Shown: in pieces, positions 1-15,140 of the stretch
How positions within the stretch are numbered: position 1 is the stretch's first letter
How the letters are laid out: every line of letters starts with the position of its first letter
DNA from: Bos javanicus
Lineage: Eukaryota; Chordata; Mammalia; Artiodactyla; Bovidae
Direction: 5' to 3'
Assembly: GCF_032452875.1 (NCBI RefSeq)
Contig: NC_083897.1
Location: 7,608,854-7,672,853 of the forward strand
Length of the DNA stretch: 64,000 bases
The notes under the pieces: generated by a model
Seen by the model: only the letters and a program-made list of their open reading frames with translations
Told to the model about the DNA's origin: nothing
Database searches by the model: none
Made by a program: the position numbers and the translations under genes

Positions 1-1895
1 AATCATTGAGTCTTTGTTTATTTCAGGAAGGAGACCTTTGGGAGAAAACTCATCCTAACAAGTTAATATTCATTTTAAAAACATCTTGTGATCATTGGAA
101 AGAAGGAATAGTTCTCAGTGATGCAAACTCTTTGGCTCATATCCCACATATGAAAGGAAGAGGAATGGGGTGAGGAGTAATAACTGAAAACGCTGCTTCA
201 CTAAAATATTTTCTACGACTGCCTTGTTGCCCATATTAAAGAAACAGAGAATTAAAAGAAGCAGGCATCAGAATGGTAACTAGAGAGGCATACAAGAGCG
301 GGACTTCTGGGTATTGGTTACATTCATGCGTTCAGTTTGTGAAAATTCATCAGCCTATACTTAAAGATGTGTGCACTTTTCTATATGATTATTATACTTC
401 AATGAAAACTTAGAATGCAAAAAAAGAAAACTTTTGAGAACTAGTAGGGATTTAAGTAATATAGTGTATGCATTTATAAACCCACTGAGTGGTATATTTA
501 AGACTTGTGCATTTTATTGGATGTAAATTTTATCAAAAGAGAGAAAGAAATGGGGGTTTCCATGGTAGTTCAGTGGTTAAGACTTTGCCTTCCAATACAG
601 GGGATGTGGGTTCAGTCCTGATTGGGGAACTAAGATTTCACATGCGTTGGGCCCAAAAAACCAAAATGTAAAAAATGAAAGCAATATTGTAACAAATTCA
701 ATAAAGACTTTAAAAAGAAAGCCTTTAAAAAAAAGAAGCAGCAGCAGAAGAAGGAAGGAAAGGAAGGATGAAAACTTCAAGCACTGAACTCTACTTAATG
801 ACCTATATGCTGAAGTCTTTGGTATGAAGTATTCTAACATTTGCAACTTTCTTTGGAAAAGCATCCAAAAAATGAAATGGATTGATGGATGGATAGAAAA
901 ATGTTAATTGTGAAATCTGAAGTGACTACTTCATTTTCACTGTATAATTCTTTCAACTTTATTTTTGAAACAATTTTATATGTAAATATTGGGGAGGAAA
1001 ATCTAAAGGCAGGGGAAAGAATTCTTTAAATTTATTTATGAGTATAAATATTGGCTCCAACCCACTGAGGACCTAAGGGGATCAAAAGCAACTAGCAAGA
1101 GCCAATTATCCAGCAGAAATAGCAGAACTTCTGGGAGAGGTATCTCAGAAAATAGCAATGCCCAGTGGAACTGGTGATACCCAGGTGAAGATGGCATGAT
1201 ATGAACATGAAGAGATTCCTTCAGGAGGCTTAGGTGGCAGAGACAACAGACAGAAACCAGAACAAAAGAAGAAAATGGTGGATGCTATGAAGTAGCTGTC
1301 AAAACTCATTCATGGACTCATGTGAGACATACCCTGGGGTTTGTACCATCACATACAACCAAGCTGTCAGTTTCACTCTTTGGCATTTTTGTAAATTACA
1401 AATGTTGAAATTACTCATCATTCAAATCTGAAAAGCAATCTGCTGTATTTGGCATGTTAGCTAGGGCCCACTTTTTGAACAGTTTCCAGTTATATGAATC
1501 ATTGTATTTGTATTCATTGAAGAAAGATTTAAAAATATATAGGTAAATGAAAGAAATAAAAACATTCACTTAAAATTGACTCTGATGTTTGTCCTTTCAG
1601 TCACTAACTAAATAAAAACATGGGCACTAAAATGGAAGGGTGTATATTTTCTCCATCATGCCTGTAGTTTCAGAGTGCCCTAAGAATTAGTCTGTATCAG
1701 GAGTTGTTTGTTTGTTGTGATTTTGGTTTTTGTTGAGATATAATTGACATGTAACCATCTGTCCAGAGTTTTTTTGATTGCTAAAGAAGGATCTTGGGAA
1801 AGGAACTTTCATTTCTTCCTTAGCACTGTAACAGATACAATGAGTAAGAATGCATGACCTCTCACAATCACAAGTCTCTCTCAATCTCTTTCTAG
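1..1895 (+). other. GRIA3 intron 5 (3' part)
   Basis: No exon-like open stretch is seen. The intron holds a CHR-type SINE near 550-735, followed by a purine-rich low-complexity run, and a possible short L1-like scrap at about 1700-1762. It ends in a pyrimidine tract and TAG directly before exon 6. The rest is AT-rich unique-looking sequence. Confidence 0.8.
552..735 (+). repeat. CHR-type tRNA-derived SINE
   Basis: It has the typical cetartiodactyl CHR head (a variant of 'cagtggttaagac') followed by a box-B-like 'ggttcagtcctgattgggga' and 'aactaagat'. The tail contains 'ttcaataaagac' and runs into A-rich sequence. It is diverged, so moderately old. Confidence 0.75.
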
Positions 1896-6113
<4,218 letters not shown>

Positions 6114-6281
6114 TACACTTCTGCACTGACGCACGACGCAATACTGGTCATAGCAGAAGCTTTCCGCTACCTGAGGAGGCAGCGAGTGGACGTGTCCCGG
6201 AGAGGCAGTGCTGGAGACTGCTTAGCAAACCCTGCTGTGCCCTGGAGTCAAGGAATTGATATTGAGAGAGCTCTGAAAATG
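6114..6281 (+). CDS. GRIA3: GRIA3 exon 7: amino-terminal domain segment
   Basis: This 168-bp exon encodes 56 codons, starting YTSALTHDAILV and ending DIERALKM, in phase 0 at both ends. The acceptor is ...catttcag and the donor is gtaatg. It encodes part of the second lobe of the extracellular amino-terminal domain, including the segment RQRVDVSRRGSAGDC. One Cys is present here, probably the conserved disulfide partner of a residue encoded by an earlier exon (inference). A ruminant SINE begins only 39 bp beyond the donor, which is unusually close to a constitutive exon. The reading frame is intact. Confidence 0.97.
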
Positions 6282-6320
6282 GTAATGCCCACAATGGGTA
6301 ATTGGGGTGGGAGTACCTTA

Positions 6321-6531
6321 AGTGAAAGTGAAAGTCGTTGAGTTGTGTCCAACTCTTTGCCACCCTATGGACTATAGCTCACCAGGCTCCTCTTCCTTGG
6401 AATTCTCCAGGCCAGACTACTGGAGTGGGTTGCCAGTCCATTCTCCAGGGGATCTTCCCAACCCAGGGATTGAACCCATGTCTCCTGCATTGCAGGTGGA
6501 TTCTTTACCATCTGGGCCACCAGGGAAGCTG
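6321..6531 (-). repeat. Bov-tA SINE, antisense, next to exon 7
   Basis: On the minus strand the element starts with the tRNA-derived head 'cttccctggtggcccagatg', has the box-B region 'gggttcaatccctgggttgg' and continues into the Bov-A body. It ends at repeated 'actttcactt'. Its 3' end lies 39 bp downstream of the GRIA3 exon 7 donor. Confidence 0.93.
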
Positions 6532-8619
6532 GGGGTACCTTGTAAAGACCCAAAAGGCCATCAATCCTGAGAAAAGACACCCTAAAAGGAAGAGGATCAG
6601 AGTCTATAGACTGTTCAAAGTGTACAGAAAGATAAGCATCTATATTTATTCATCAAAATCTAGGCATCTAAAACTAAAAGGTTCTTCCTTGAAGCTTAAG
6701 AAATGGTATCAGTAAATTTAAGGCAAATGAATATTTCATTCTTACTATGGCGTGGAGAGTAAATCAAGCTCAATATCCTTGAAAGTTGCAGATTAAACAT
6801 GAAAATGGCTTTCCAAAAATTCAGGCTTTCCAGAAAATGACGTTACTTAGGGGGACTAGGGTATTCTCTAGGAAGCTCGTATCTTCAAGGTAGACGTTAC
6901 TGGCATCCTGACTTATCAGCCAATTATTATCCTGGATGGACTGTGGAATAGAGCCAGGGTGATAGTGTTTCTATTGTCAAAAAGAACCTGTAATACTATA
7001 TTCTACAAGGTGAGAGGCAGGAATACGATCCCTTTTTACACCTACTTAAGAGGCTTTTCCCCAATGCCTTAGAGAAAAATCCTAAAGAAAAATACAAGGA
7101 ATCAATGGCTAGACAGTCAAATAGGTCATTTGTTTTTAGTAGTTACTGGGTGGGAGAGCATTTCAGGCTTTGAGCAGTATCCTTTGAACAGATTCCATTA
7201 TTCACACTAGAAGGAGCATCACCCATTCAGTGCAGCTTTCCAAGCAAAAGATCTTTCCTGAATATTTTGTGTTATGCTACATACGCCTGCTTGCATTAAA
7301 ATGAGCCTTCAGCAGTACAAGACTCTCTTATTTCTCCTTTAATTATCCTGATGTTTGGAATATCCAAATCAACAAAGAGATCAACAATGATAAAAGAATT
7401 CTGTGCACAACCCAGCAACGAAGAGCCTGTAATGGCCTCATAACATACATCATTTTGTGTAGTTGGCTCTCTTACTGCTGCCTTCAATTTGCCAAGTTGG
7501 AAGCATTCAATCAAAAAGGGTTAGTAGCCCCTGTGTGTCTCTCCAAGAAAGAGATATGACTCATTCTCCCATCATGCAGATTTTTATGTCATTATGTCAG
7601 TTCTCTAACAAATGCCCTGAGTGTAGTTTTATGGAGGTAGCACTGCACAATTTTTGAAGAGCAGTTAATTAAATTCAACCTTCATAGCTGTTACAAGATT
7701 TGTATTGTCAGGTGAAACATAATGATGAGTGAAATATAAAACTCCCTCGGAGTGAATCAAAAGGAGTTTTCATCAACAAAAACCTCAAGGGGCAAGTGCC
7801 AGCATCTCCAATTGACTCCCCATTCATGACACAAATGACTCTCTACCCCCAATACAAAACTAGCTACCAGAGTGAAGGATGAAAAATGAATTTGGCAAGA
7901 CAAAAATTAGATTAATCATATTATGGCACAAATTGTTTCTGAATGTCTGACTCACTGATAAAGCTCAAGCTGTAAGCCAGGTAGGTAACCTTCCTCCCCA
8001 GGCCCTCATGATCAGACACTCAGCAGGAAGGATGTTTTTCCTCTTTCCGTAGGCCAGCCTATGGCTTCAGAGGGGCTGGACAGTATCAGCTTCTTCCCAA
8101 AGTACCTGTTACCTTGTGACAAATGATTGGTTTTCAGAGGACTGCTAGAGAGGATGGCCTAAAGCACTAAAGACTTGACCATATTAAAAGAAATTCCATT
8201 TTATTTAAGTTAATTAAAAGTGAGAATGCATGATGTAAAAGCATTCCTCATTGTGACTAGCACATAGTTGTTGCTCAATCAATCATTTTCTTCCTTCAAA
8301 GAAATCTGGCAAACAAAATCATTGCCTGATAGAGGCTCCGAAAGGGCCTGTTTTAATGAATAAATAATCACACCATTCATTTAACAAATATTTACTGAGT
8401 ACCAACGACTATGTATCAGGCTCCAAGTTAATATGCAAACATGAAATAATATTAGGGAACTCATATTTAAATTGCTAATATGTAAAGAAGTGCTTTTGAA
8501 AACCTTACAGCCACTTGCAGATCGGGTAACGATTATCCTTACAATCTACCAACAGTACAAAGATTAGCCTTAGCATGGTCTACTGAAATATGTCACAATT
8601 CTAAGTCATTGAAAATTGT

Positions 8620-8870
8620 CCACTGGTTCAATAAGCGAACCCTGCTTTATCCCAGGCTCTGGATTCGTTGCCAAGAACACAGAAAAAGAATGCCTTTCCA
8701 TCTTTAGATGCTCCCAGTCTAGCAGGGGAGGCGGAAATACATAGATGATTTAAATGTTATGGTGAAGTTCCACATGGAGTGCTATGGGAACCCAGAGGAG
8801 AAGCACCTAATATAGCCTGAGGTGCAGGGTGGAGAGGATTGGGAGACTGTCACTGACATTCATATCCTTA
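8620..8870 (-). repeat. L2-like relic (probable)
   Basis: The phrase 'gatgctcccagtctagcagg' followed by 'tgctatgggaacccagagga' resembles the antisense side of mammalian L2 (typically 'agcttacagtctagtggg'). It is very diverged, and boundaries are approximate. Confidence 0.45.
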
Positions 8871-9982
8871 AAAATAGACTTCTCTCGGAGTGGTAGTCCA
8901 ATTCGACTTGTGCTCACCAAAAGTTCTGATCAGTCTACGCTGTTGTCCAGTTTGCAGATCATGCTCAGATAGGCTGAATCTTTAGAAATATGCAATTCTT
9001 AATGAGACTGGAAGCCTTTGCTATTTTCAGCAATGAAGGATTTCCTTAATATGTTCCTCTGCCAGTGTCTCTACCCTACCTATCTCCTCTCCCAGAGTTC
9101 AATGCTCAAAATAGAGTGTAAAGAACCCTTCATGCATCACAGACCCATCCCTCATGCATACATCAGAACCATCCCTCAACAAAGAATCTTTTCTTTAGCC
9201 GGAAGCATGATGTCACCTTCTCTGCAAGCCTAAGCTGACAGTAGTGCTTAGGTTTGTTGGGTCAGTAGGACAATCGTCTTGTCTTCAGGAAGTCACATGG
9301 GGGCATTTCTCCTTCAACAGATATTCCATGGTCTCCTATAGGTGGTGAACAAGGGCCCTCCCTTTAAAAAAGGATGCTCACTACTATTTGCCATCAATTT
9401 TCTCTTCTGCTGCACAAGCCTATTACCACTTCTGACCTGCTTAACAAACAGCTTGTCATTTTTCTATAAGTGATGAAAAAGTATTCCATCCTTTCATCGT
9501 GGGAGAATAAGACAGATTCTTTTTCTCTGAAGCAAATTCCTTGACCCATACTCACCAGATGAGTAATTCAAGTAGGTAACAATAATGCCATATCTAGAGA
9601 AGGTCTTTCATCCAGTGTCCTTGAACTGTCAAAAATAGGTAAGGAAATCTCTCCACCCATTAGAGGCAGCCTCTTATTAGTTCATAATATGGGACCCAGA
9701 CCAAGGAAAAATCATGCTATCCACGCCTCTGTATTTGGCATCCCAACCAGAAATTCAGGCTATTCCAGCACCTCTGTTTTCTGTAGCATTCAGTACTCCT
9801 GATTCCCTCAACTTAACAAATTTCATCAGTCTACAGATTATCCCTCCATGACCTAGCTCTCCATACCTGTCTGTAGCTAGGAATAGGTTAAATAAGAGGA
9901 AAAACTCAGTCCTGTTACTATGGTAGTTGGTAAATGTGCAAACCCCTCAAGAATTAGAAACAAAACTCACTTTGATTAATAA

Positions 9983-10225
9983 TTATTATTATTATTAATA
10001 GAGCTAACATGTATTGCAATGCTCAGCACATGCCAGACACTGATCTAAACATGACATATGGATAGCTCATTTAATCCTCCCAACAACTCAGTGGGATAGG
10101 TAGGCTTTCCCATTTTACAGATTAGTACACTGAAGTTCAAAAGCATTAAGGAACATCCCCAAGGTCATACAGTTAGTAAGTGATGAAGTTATGGTATGAA
10201 TCCAGGAGATTCAGAGCCCGTGTGA
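9983..10225 (+). repeat. MIR SINE
   Basis: It shows the MIR core in sense orientation: 'gagctaacatgtattgcaat', 'tgccagacactgatctaaac', 'ctcatttaatcctcccaaca', 'cccattttacagattag' and 'aaggtcatacagttagtaag'. Divergence is typical of this mammal-wide family. Confidence 0.9.
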
Positions 10226-10445
10226 CTGAAATCAGCTTATGTTTGGACACTGAGAATGCTAAGATAAGACAGTCACAGTCCCCAAGGAACTCACAGTCCA
10301 GAGGAACACATTATCCTAGTTAAGAATACTCCTTGGGATACTCTTTTCAGAAAAGACTGATGGTAGACATTTCAAGTCCTTGAAAAAGTAGTAGCAGAGC
10401 CCTTACTGTATCATATAAGAAACTGCTTGTCAAAAGAAAAAAATC

Positions 10446-10806
10446 AGTATCATATATTAACACATATATGTGGAATCAAGAAAAATGATTTGGATGATCT
10501 TATTTGTGAAGCAGAAATAAAAACACAGATGTAGGGACAAATATATGGAGACCAAGGGGGAAAGGGGTGATGGTGGGGTGAATTAGGAGATTGGGATTGA
10601 CATATATATACTATTGATACTATGTATAAAATAGATACCAAATGAGAACCTACTGTATGGCACAGGGACCTCTACTCAATGATCTGTGGTGAGCTATATG
10701 GGAAGGAAATGCAAAAAGAGGGGATATAAATAGATAACTGACTCACTTCGCTGTACCGCAGAAACTTACACAACATTGTAAGGCAACTGTACTCTAATAA
10801 AAAAGA
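10446..10806 (+). repeat. L1 3' UTR with A-rich tail
   Basis: It reads as a ruminant L1 3' untranslated region: 'cacatatatgtggaatcaag', 'gagaacctactgtatggcac', 'ctgactcacttcgctgtacc', then 'acaacattgtaaggcaactg' and a terminal 'ctctaataaaaaag'. It is truncated to the 3' end only and carries no ORF2. Confidence 0.85.
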
Positions 10807-11030
10807 AATTGCCTGTTACACCACTAAGAGCTTCATTAAAAGCCATATTTACAAAATACTAGGGAGAAAATTAAGATCTGTGCAGACCTGATCTGGTGGC
10901 TATAGCTCATTGGCTCAAGATAAATGTTCTCTAATATTCCAAGATCTGTCCATAGACCTCATTGCAAAGAACTTAGAAGGCAATATTGTGGTACTATTTA
11001 AAAATTTTACATTTTTCCCCTTTCTACCAG

Positions 11031-11135
11031 GTGCAAGTACAAGGAATGACTGGAAACATACAATTTGACACTTATGGACGGAGGACAAATTATACCATCG
11101 ATGTGTATGAAATGAAAGTCACTGGCTCTCGGAAG
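11031..11135 (+). CDS. GRIA3: GRIA3 exon 8: end of amino-terminal domain
   Basis: This 105-bp exon encodes 35 codons, VQVQGMTGNIQFD to MKVTGSRK, in phase 0 at both ends. The acceptor is tttctaccag and the donor is gtaagt. It encodes the last part of the amino-terminal domain before the linker to the ligand-binding domain. An N-glycosylation sequon (NYT in RRTNYTIDVY) is present. The residue before GSRK is Thr, whereas I recall Ser in the human protein; this is a conservative change that I cannot verify here. Sense-strand reading is fully open. Confidence 0.97.
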
Positions 11136-12250
11136 GTAAGTAACCCAAACAGATATCCCAGTGAAAAATCACTCAAAAAGTGATAGCCTTCAGATGCAGG
11201 AAAATACATGTTAGGAAACACACCCAGAGCAAATTCCCACACATCCTGTTTGCCTTTCCATTCAGTGAATAGTGTAGCTACAATGCAGAGCTGTCTTGTA
11301 ATCAAAGTGTTCCATCTACACATTGTAAAAAGACTATTTCCCTCTGAGGCTGGTTCTTTAAAAGCAATAGACTCAAGAGTTATTCACAGCTTCATACAAT
11401 ACAGGAAGGAATTACAAATTTTTTAGCATGTTACTTAAACCAGGGGTCCCCAACCTCCAGGATCTCATGTCTGATGATCTGAGGGGGAGCTGATGTAATA
11501 ATAATAGAAATAAAGTGCAGAATAAATGTAATGCACTCGAATCATCCCTAAACCATCCCCTCTCCCCCAGCTCCATGGAAAAATTGTCTTTCATGAAACC
11601 AGTCTCTGGTACCAAAAAGGTTGGGGACCGCTACCTTAAACAGAAGCTGCCAAGATACACATGCTTTTAGCAAAAGAATTAGAAAGTAGGTAATCTCTCC
11701 ATTTTGCCAACTCACCTACCAAAAGGACTCTGGACAAAGTACCTTTCTCTACAGCTAAATTTCATAATAACCACTTTGCTTCTGTCATACTAATAGTCAC
11801 GAGGTGGGAATTTAGTAGTCACTTGATAAAACCTTAGAATATAAAATATCTGGTACCACTTCTACAGGATACTCCACTGGTGGTTTCTCACCCCACCCCA
11901 TCCCCCACACTCCAGATTCCCTACAGTCCTAAGGAAAGGATTCTTCTGCTATCTGAGTTTAAAGAATCAAAAAGCCTGATCATTCTACAGTAGGCTAACT
12001 CATTTTACCAAATATCAGTAAAAGCAAAGCAGGGATGGGAAGCTCCAGGATGAAGGAACTAGCAGCACACTTGTGTGTGTGTCAGTGTTGTGGTCCTGGT
12101 AGGGGTGGCAAGACAAAGGGAGAGAGGACCTCAATCCTTGGAAAGCTCGAGCAACTGAAAAAAACTTTCATTCCACAAGAGCACTTGAATTTCAGGCAGC
12201 ACTTTTTGAGTGAAAAATAGGCAACCAGGTCAAATGTCTGCTCTTTCCAG
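11136..12250 (+). other. GRIA3 intron 8
   Basis: This is the shortest complete intron, at 1115 bp. It contains one recognisable element, a MER1-type DNA transposon at 11441-11633. The rest is unique-looking. It ends with ctctttccag. Confidence 0.9.
11433..11641 (+). mobile_element. MER1-type hAT-Charlie MITE with TSD
   Basis: The terminal inverted repeats are 'caggggtccccaacct' at 11441 and 'aggttggggaccgcta' ending at 11633. They flank a 193-bp internally deleted body that contains 'ataataatagaaataaagtg' and 'ttgtctttcatgaaaccagt', as in MER1 elements. The flanks are acttaaac (11433-11440) and ccttaaac (11634-11641), an 8-bp duplication with one mismatch, which is the hAT size. It is non-autonomous with no ORF. 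Orientation is not informative. Confidence 0.88.
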
Positions 12251-12358
12251 GCTGGCTACTGGAATGAGTACGAAAGGTTTGTGCCTTTCTCGGATCAGCA
12301 GATCAGCAATGACAGTGCATCTGCAGAGAACCGGACCATAGTCGTCACTACCATTCTG
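12251..12358 (+). CDS. GRIA3: GRIA3 exon 9: ATD-LBD linker and start of S1
   Basis: This 108-bp exon encodes 36 codons, AGYWNEYERFVPFSDQQ to IVVTTIL, in phase 0 at both ends. The acceptor is ctctttccag and the donor is gtaagt. It encodes the flexible linker between the amino-terminal and ligand-binding domains and the first strand of S1 (RTIVVTTIL). A sequon NRT lies in the linker. The sequence reads SASAENRT; I recall SASSENRT in human GluA3, so this may be a lineage difference, unverified. The join to exon 10 gives TTILESPYVM, a hallmark AMPA receptor sequence. Confidence 0.97.
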
Positions 12359-12562
12359 GTAAGTATAGAGGACTAGGTGGGCTTTCTGTTGAAAAGCAAT
12401 ATTCAGCCAGGAGGAAAGACCTCAAGTTCAAATAGTCAAAGTTTCAAATAGAAACTTTCAACATGTCAACTGAGGAACCTTTTGAAATATCTTGCCATGA
12501 TGATGAAAGAATGTCATTTTTAAAAAAAGAATAGGGAATTTGCAACAGTCTTAGATGTCATT

Positions 12563-12800
12563 ATCCTCTTAAACAAGGGCTTCCTAGGTGGCTCAGTGGT
12601 AAAGAATCTGCCTGCCAATGCAGGGCACTCGAGTTTGATTCCTGGGTTGGGGAAATCCCCTGGAGAAGGAAATGGCAACCCACTCCAGTATTCTTTCCTG
12701 GGAAATCCTATGGACAGAGGAACCTGGTGGGCTACAGTCCATAGAGTTACAAAGAGTCAGATATGACTTAGCAACTGAACAATAATAATCCTCTTAAACA
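12563..12800 (+). repeat. Bov-tA SINE with 13-bp TSD
   Basis: The SINE (12576-12787) starts 'gggcttcctaggtggctcag', has box-B-like 'gagtttgattcctgggttgg' and ends 'gacttagcaactgaacaata'. It is flanked by identical copies of atcctcttaaaca at 12563-12575 and 12788-12800, so both ends are certain. Confidence 0.95.
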
Positions 12801-12894
12801 CCCTATACCATGGACTGATGCTTCATCTAGACCTGAAATGGAATACTTCATTGTAGGGGAGACAAAAGGAAAGAGTAGGTCAGAGCTCTAATAT

Positions 12895-13050
12895 TAGGCT
12901 TGTCACTAACCTGAGTTTAACGGTACAAATCGCAACTTCTCTGAGCCTCAAGTTGTATTATTTTTTAACTTGTGGAATAGGCATAACAATAGTCTCCTAC
13001 TCATGTCATAAGATGTTTCAAGGCAATATTCACCGTGTAAAGCTTTTCTG
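12895..13050 (-). repeat. MIR SINE (diverged)
   Basis: The antisense MIR order is seen: 'cttgtcactaacctgagttt', then 'cttctctgagcctcaagttg', then 'ggaataggcataacaatagt'. It is strongly diverged and boundaries are approximate. Confidence 0.55.
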
Positions 13051-13722
13051 AAAAATCTAAAGCACTATTGAGATATGAAATAATATTTTCATTTATTTTG
13101 AAATGTTTTTCTAAAAATGTTTCATTTCTGAATGAAGTCCAAACCCAGGTTAAAAATGACTGTTCCACTAGGTCTGAAATTGTGATTAACCGAATGGAGA
13201 TTCAGCTAAAGTTTACCTTTCGTTTAAATATACAAATCAAATACTCACTTTGGGCTAGCTACTATACTAGGCCCTGAGGATATAAAAATGAACAAGCTAC
13301 AGACCCTGACCTCACAAAGATCACAGTGCTTCCCTAGGGCTTGCCAGGGCTGGCTGCAGTTCTGACATGGTAAATCCCAAGAAATCAAAGGCAGTTCACC
13401 TTCATGTAACTGTGGGAAATACCTCTGTCCAATTTGACTAAATCAAAGACTCTCTAGGTAGAAACTGATTTTTCTCTCAAACCCTCAAAAAGGACTTAAA
13501 TCCTTTCTACTTCTTTAAATCATTGATTAAGGACTCCAAGGAATATGTGCCCCCATGAACAGTCGATCGAGGCTCTTCTGCTTACTAAGCAAACATTTTT
13601 AAAAGCTCTCTTAACACGCCAAACCTCAATAGCCACAGGGAAATAAGACTTCATTATTACATTTATTATCTCTTAGAAAAATGTATAGGAGTAACCCATT
13701 GATCTTTCTTCTGGTCCCAAAG

Positions 13723-13929
13723 GAATCACCATATGTAATGTATAAGAAGAACCATGAGCAACTGGAAGGAAATGAGCGATATGAAGGCTATTGTGTAGAT
13801 TTAGCCTATGAAATAGCCAAACATGTAAGGATCAAATACAAATTGTCCATTGTCGGTGACGGGAAATACGGTGCAAGGGATCCGGAGACTAAGATATGGA
13901 ATGGCATGGTTGGGGAACTCGTCTATGGG
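13723..13929 (+). CDS. GRIA3: GRIA3 exon 10: ligand-binding lobe S1
   Basis: This 207-bp exon encodes 69 codons, ESPYVMYKKNHEQLEG to VGELVYG, in phase 0 at both ends. The acceptor ends cccaaag and the donor is gtaagt. It encodes most of S1, the upper lobe of the glutamate-binding clamshell. The sequence GDGKYGARDPE includes the Tyr (codon 13867-13869) whose ring covers the bound agonist in AMPA receptors (Tyr450 in GluA2 mature numbering). YEIAKHVRIKYKL is diagnostic of the GluA3 paralogue. If intron 10 were retained, translation would run on 23 codons to a stop near 13998. That is not evidence of a real isoform. Confidence 0.98.
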
Positions 13930-14219
13930 GTAAGTTTTTTCCACTTTGGTTTCATTTACTTCTATGCCTTCCAACTAACCAAGATAGATGAAATTTAATT
14001 TTTAAGTACAATGCTTATCCAATTGTATCATCTTCATATGGCCTATACACAAAACATTTCATTCTACAGTTGAATTCTGTAAAGGTAGCTTGTCAATAGC
14101 ATCCTTTGGGCGACAGGTTTATTTTACTAAAAGGAAAGAGGAATTGGGGAACTTTATTTTGCAATATTAAGTACAGCCTTCCCTCTACTGAAAATCTGTT
14201 CCTTGTGTGTTTCCTGTAT

Positions 14220-15140
14220 TAGGCAGCAGACTCACCACCCACTTAGTTGCCTAAACAAGCAGATCATCTTTCCTCATTACTCCCCTCATATCCAGCCAGT
14301 CACCATGTCCTTTCTTTTCTACTCGTCTGGCTCTCAAATCCAGATACACTTCCCAGTCCCATCATCATCATCTTAGTAATGGTTCTTACGGTTTGACAGT
14401 CTTTACTTGGCTTGCCTGCCTCTGCTCTTACCCTGGCCAATCAAATCTGCATTATTGTGACTTCTCACTTTAGAAATCAGGAGAAAATTCAAATTCCTTA
14501 GCATAGCAAAGAAGGCACTTTGTCTTCTGGCCCCCACCTACCTCTCTGGCTTCATCTGGGCCTCTTCCTCCTTCACACTCAGCTATAGCAAACTATGCAT
14601 TGTTCCCTGAAGGCAGGCCTGGGAGTACCTTCACCTCTCCTCAGCTGGCTACTGCCACCTCCAGTTCTTCAGAATTCAGAGATGTCAACTCTTTCAGGAA
14701 GCCTTCCCTAATCCCACTTACCCATCTGCAGTATGGTTAGCTGCCCCTGCTTTTTGCTTCTTTATAGTACTGGGCTTCGCAGGTGACGCTAGTGGTTTTA
14801 CCAGCCTGCTAATGCAGGAGACAGTAGAGACGGGAGTTTGAGTCCTGGGTTGGGAAGATCCCCTGGAGGCGGGCACGGCAACCCACTCCAGTATTCTTGT
14901 CTGGAGAATCCCATAGATGGAGGAGCCTGGCAGGCTATACAGTCCATAGGGTCGCAAAGAGTCAGACACAACCGAAGCAACTTAGAACACGTAGAACTTT
15001 TGAATCTGTATTATGAGTTCAGCTGTCCCAACTAGACTATGAACTCCTTGAAGACAGAAGCCATATCTGGTTCATTTCAATATCCCATGGCCTGACACAT
15101 AATGGAAATCCAATGAATATGTTATGAATGAATTCATGAA
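14220..15140 (+). repeat. L2 LINE 3' part, split by a SINE
   Basis: The sense-orientation L2 order is recognisable: 'tggcccccacctacctctct', 'ggaagccttccctaatccca', then after the SINE 'tagactatgaactccttgaa' and a tail near 'aatgaatgaattcatgaatg'. The Bov-tA at 14774-14991 interrupts it. L2 is an ancient family, so this relic predates the ruminant insertion. Boundaries are approximate. Confidence 0.75.
14774..14991 (+). repeat. Bov-tA SINE within L2
   Basis: It runs from a diverged tRNA head ('ggcttcgcaggtgacgctag') through 'gagtcctgggttgggaagat' and 'cccactccagtattcttgtc' to the end 'gaagcaacttagaacacg'. I found no convincing TSD. Confidence 0.9.

Larger units (their letters stand above)
6282..11030 (+). 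other. GRIA3 intron 7
   Basis: This 4749-bp intron contains a Bov-tA SINE beside the donor (6321-6531), L2/MIR-like relics near 8370-8430 and 8620-8870, a MIR at about 9983-10225, and an L1 tail at about 10446-10806. The stretch 6540-8360 and most of 8870-9970 hold nothing I can identify. The intron ends in tttctaccag. Confidence 0.85.
12359..13722 (+). other. GRIA3 intron 9
   Basis: This 1364-bp intron holds a Bov-tA SINE with exact TSDs (12563-12800) and a probable antisense MIR at about 12895-13050. The end is unusual in that the acceptor is ...ggtcccaaag, preceded by a tract rich in T and C (gatctttcttctggtccc). Confidence 0.88.

Noticed and set aside
577..864. Leu/Phe-rich minus-strand ORF resembling membrane segments
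   Set aside because: The hydrophobic run is the reverse of A/G-rich SINE tail sequence.
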